Shown here: in pieces, positions 62,207 to 64,000 of the stretch
How the letters are laid out: every line of letters begins with the position of its first letter
Position numbering within the stretch: the stretch's first letter is position 1
Assembly: GCF_002897295.1 (NCBI RefSeq)
Contig: NZ_BEXF01000011.1
Coordinates: 1-64,000, forward strand
Origin: Brevibacillus reuszeri
GTDB lineage: Bacteria; Bacillota; Bacilli; Brevibacillales; Brevibacillaceae
DNA: 64,000 nt
Direction: 5' to 3'
Translations under genes and position numbers: made by a program
The notes under the pieces: model-generated
The model's database searches: none
What the model was told of the DNA's origin: nothing
What the model saw: only the letters and a program-made list of their open reading frames with translations

Positions 62207-62854
62207 ATGCTGGATAGAAAAATTGCTTACATAAGTAAGGGCTTACCGAAAAGCAGCCTCTATAACGGACAGGAATTCGTCTCCGGAATTTGGAAAGAAC
62301 AAGCAGATACACTCGTTGTTCGCTCCATAAAAATTGATGAGGATGACGTCGCAAACCCAGCATACCATGGTGGCCCTGATCGCGTCGTTTGTGCATATCC
62401 TTATGAACACTATGCCCATTGGGAAAAGCAATTTGGACAGCAATTAACTAGGGCGGCTTTTGGAGAAAATCTGACCGTCGTAAATATGAGAGAAGATCAG
62501 GTATGCATCGGGGATGTTTATCAAATCGGAGGAGCAATTCTCCAAGTGAGCCAGGGACGTTATCCCTGTGCGACCATTAACAAACGAAATAACAACAATC
62601 TACTGCTCAAGGCTGTTGTCGAAATGGGCTATACCGGCTATTTTTTCCGCGTTTTGCAGGAAGGAACTATTTCGAGCGATTCTACCATTACGCAGCTATC
62701 AGCGCACCCCTCGCAAGTGACGGTCGCCCAGATCCATCACCTGTATTTCCATGACAAATCACCTGATCCAAAAACGCTCGAACGGATGCTTGAGATAGAA
62801 GAGCTTGCTTTGCCATGGCGCAAAAAGCTACTAGAAAAACAGCAGAAATTATGA
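62207..62854 (+). CDS. MOSC-domain protein, YiiM-like
   Basis: A 215-aa protein with one MOSC domain: NPAYHGGPDRVVCAYPYEHYAHW with the HGG motif and VSQGRYPCATINKR with the conserved cysteine proposed to carry sulfur. YiiM-type proteins reduce N-hydroxylated bases such as 6-hydroxylaminopurine. A trailing helical region (SPDPKTLERMLEIEELALPWRKKL) is the usual 3-alpha domain. GGGAGTGG precedes the ATG at 62207. Followed after 12 bp by rluF. Confidence 0.88.
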   Translation: MLDRKIAYISKGLPKSSLYNGQEFVSGIWKEQADTLVVRSIKIDEDDVANPAYHGGPDRVVCAYPYEHYAHWEKQFGQQLTRAAFGENLTVVNMREDQVCIGDVYQIGGAILQVSQGRYPCATINKRNNNNLLLKAVVEMGYTGYFFRVLQEGTISSDSTITQLSAHPSQVTVAQIHHLYFHDKSPDPKTLERMLEIEELALPWRKKLLEKQQKL

Positions 62855-62866
62855 AAGGAACCATCC

Positions 62867-63553
62867 ATGCGAATCAATAAATTTATTAGTGAAACCGGCA
62901 TTTGTTCACGCAGAGAAGCAGACAAGCTCATTGACGCAGGGCGTGTCACGATTAACGGAATGAAGGCGGAGCTGGGCAGCACGGTTCAAAACGGCGATGA
63001 CGTGCGAATCGACGGAAATCCGCTCGGGGCGAAAAAAAAGGATGTTTATATCGTCTTGAACAAGCCGGTAGGCATTACTTGTACAACCGAATTGCATGTC
63101 AAAGGAAACATTATCGACTTTGTGAACCACCCGGAGCGTATTTTTCCCATTGGACGGCTGGACAAGGATTCCCAAGGGCTCATTCTGCTTACTAATAACG
63201 GGGATATCGTGAACAAAATTTTGCGCGCGGAGCACAACCACGAAAAAGAGTACATCGTCACCGTAGACAAGCCGATCACTGCAAACTTTTTACACGGCAT
63301 GGCAAACGGCGTGAGAATTCTCGGGACAGTCACCAAGCATTGCAAAGTGACCAAAGTCAGCGACCGTGTCTTTACGATCATTTTGACACAGGGGCTCAAT
63401 CGCCAAATTAGACGCATGTGTCAGGCGTTTGGCTATCAAGTGCGACAGCTTCAACGTGTGCGGATTATGAACATTACCTTGGGGAATCTGAAGATCGGGC
63501 AATGGCGCAATCTTACCAGCAAAGAGCTGAGCGATCTGGAAAAAAACTTTTAG
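62867..63553 (+). CDS. rluF: 23S rRNA pseudouridine synthase, RluF-like
   Basis: A 228-aa synthase: an S4 RNA-binding domain (residues 1-50; [22 protein letters not shown]) and a RsuA/RluB/RluE/RluF catalytic domain with [18 protein letters not shown], where the aspartate attacks uridine. Assignment to RluF (modifying U2604) is by pattern, and RluB or RsuA are alternatives. GAAAGGA lies 8 bp upstream of the ATG. Probably co-transcribed with the MOSC gene 12 bp upstream. Confidence 0.9.
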   Translation: MRINKFISETGICSRREADKLIDAGRVTINGMKAELGSTVQNGDDVRIDGNPLGAKKKDVYIVLNKPVGITCTTELHVKGNIIDFVNHPERIFPIGRLDKDSQGLILLTNNGDIVNKILRAEHNHEKEYIVTVDKPITANFLHGMANGVRILGTVTKHCKVTKVSDRVFTIILTQGLNRQIRRMCQAFGYQVRQLQRVRIMNITLGNLKIGQWRNLTSKELSDLEKNF

Positions 63554-63576
63554 CTCCCCAAACCCGTATGGAACAT

Positions 63577-63618
63577 AAAAGGTACTCCACGGCCATTAGT
63601 AGCTGGAGTACCTTTTTC
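63577..63618. terminator. Bidirectional terminator after rluF
   Basis: AAAAGGTACTCCA pairs with TGGAGTACCTTTTT. It serves rluF and the opposing GntR-family gene. Confidence 0.9.
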
Positions 63619-63629
63619 ATGATCATAGA

Positions 63630-64000
63630 TCAAACACAGCTGAGCTCAATCTTTTTGCTGTTTTCCAAATGGGTTTCCATCGCCCAAGTAGCAGCCTTCA
63701 CATCATTGGCTTGGATTGCCTCTACAATACTCCGATGCTCCTGCAACGACTGGCGCAAAAGATCGGGATTTTTCTTATAAACGAGACTGCCGTGATGGAA
63801 CAGTCTTTCTCTGATGTTTTTAAATGCGGGATCAATAAACTGATTGTCCGCAAGCCCAATGAGGTACGAATGAAATGCGGCATCATTTTTCATGAACGCC
63901 ATCGGGTCTTGTTCATCAAGTGCTTTTTGCTGCTTGACCAGCTCCTGTTCCAGCTTCTCCAGCTGCCCCGAAGTAATGCTCGATACAGCCTTTCGCAATG
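63630..64000 (-). CDS. GntR/FadR-family regulator, C-terminal effector domain (partial)
   Basis: The last 123 residues of a FadR-type GntR regulator, cut by the window edge. What is visible is the all-helical FCD ligand-binding domain: MKNDAAFHSYLIGLADN, then NPDLLRQSLQEHRSIVEAIQAND with the metal-binding histidine, and METHLENSKK. The N-terminal winged helix lies outside. FCD regulators bind organic acids and control sugar-acid or carboxylate metabolism; nothing more specific can be said. The reading frame is open to the edge. Confidence 0.9.
   Translation of the reverse strand, partial: LRKAVSSITSGQLEKLEQELVKQQKALDEQDPMAFMKNDAAFHSYLIGLADNQFIDPAFKNIRERLFHHGSLVYKKNPDLLRQSLQEHRSIVEAIQANDVKAATWAMETHLENSKKIELSCV

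Noticed and set aside
62064..62396. A 111-codon N-terminal extension of pncB
   Set aside because: No homology pattern or ribosome site, and it would cover the divergent promoter region and the start of the MOSC gene; the AGGAGG-preceded ATG at 62063 gives the family length.

Overview
The window looks like chromosomal DNA of an endospore-forming Firmicute of the Brevibacillus type (Paenibacillaceae). The reasons are Bacillus-type AGGAGG ribosome sites with many TTG and GTG starts, Bacillus-family orthologues (CvfB, YugN, YqkE, YusF, YtpB, YknXYZ, YkkCD), and spore genes: the spore-coat transglutaminase Tgl, an SspK-like small acid-soluble protein and a repetitive proline-rich protein. The genus is inferred from gene content. 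No rRNA, tRNA, prophage or CRISPR array was seen. The only mobile DNA is the end of an IS200/IS605 element cut by the left edge.

Layout. 1-262: IS200/IS605 end. 0.3-5.7 kb: proline dehydrogenase with a sigma-54 promoter, facing an enhancer-binding regulator, a coupled winged-helix regulator and an MFS exporter. 5.6-8.5 kb: an AEC carrier, TrmB regulator and PQQ-type sugar dehydrogenase operon. 8.7-17.6 kb: a PilZ protein, YtpB terpene synthase, a GlnK/GlnL-like two-component system divergent from a TAXI-TRAP transporter operon, and CvfB. 17.8-21 kb: UppP, small proteins and an MFS exporter. 21-24.3 kb: an ammonium transporter, DUF294 nucleotidyltransferase and DEDD exonuclease operon behind GlnR/TnrA-type boxes. 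24.3-29.9 kb: GNAT, YbaK, NAD kinase, Nudix, YugN, the proline-rich repeat protein, and ThiO behind a TPP riboswitch.

29.9-35 kb: glucose-6-phosphate isomerase with a C-terminal excisionase-type DNA-binding domain, then a MacAB/YknXYZ exporter behind an ECF (sigma-W-like) promoter. 35-42.7 kb: small spore and membrane genes, a site-2 protease, a CNNM/CorC protein, a CDF transporter, and a paired SMR exporter under a guanidine-I riboswitch. 42.7-49.9 kb: LMW phosphatase, hydrolase, thioesterase, a DJ-1/HxlR divergon, a VTT protein, MotAB, ZIP and a flavin reductase. 50-64 kb: MCP, SolA, Tgl, EamA, GNAT, CidR-CidA-CidB, a ROK regulator, MetA (acetyl type), PncB, MOSC, RluF and a cut GntR regulator.

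Most of this is core-genome housekeeping and transport. The points most worth a second look are: the Pgi-HTH fusion, with a perfect 16-bp palindrome in its upstream region; the Amt-DUF294-exonuclease operon; the repeat protein with an acidic, possibly Sm-like N-terminus; a nearly identical TACT-N5-AGTA element at two distant promoters; and two unexplained structured intergenic regions (38.9 and 45.8 kb).
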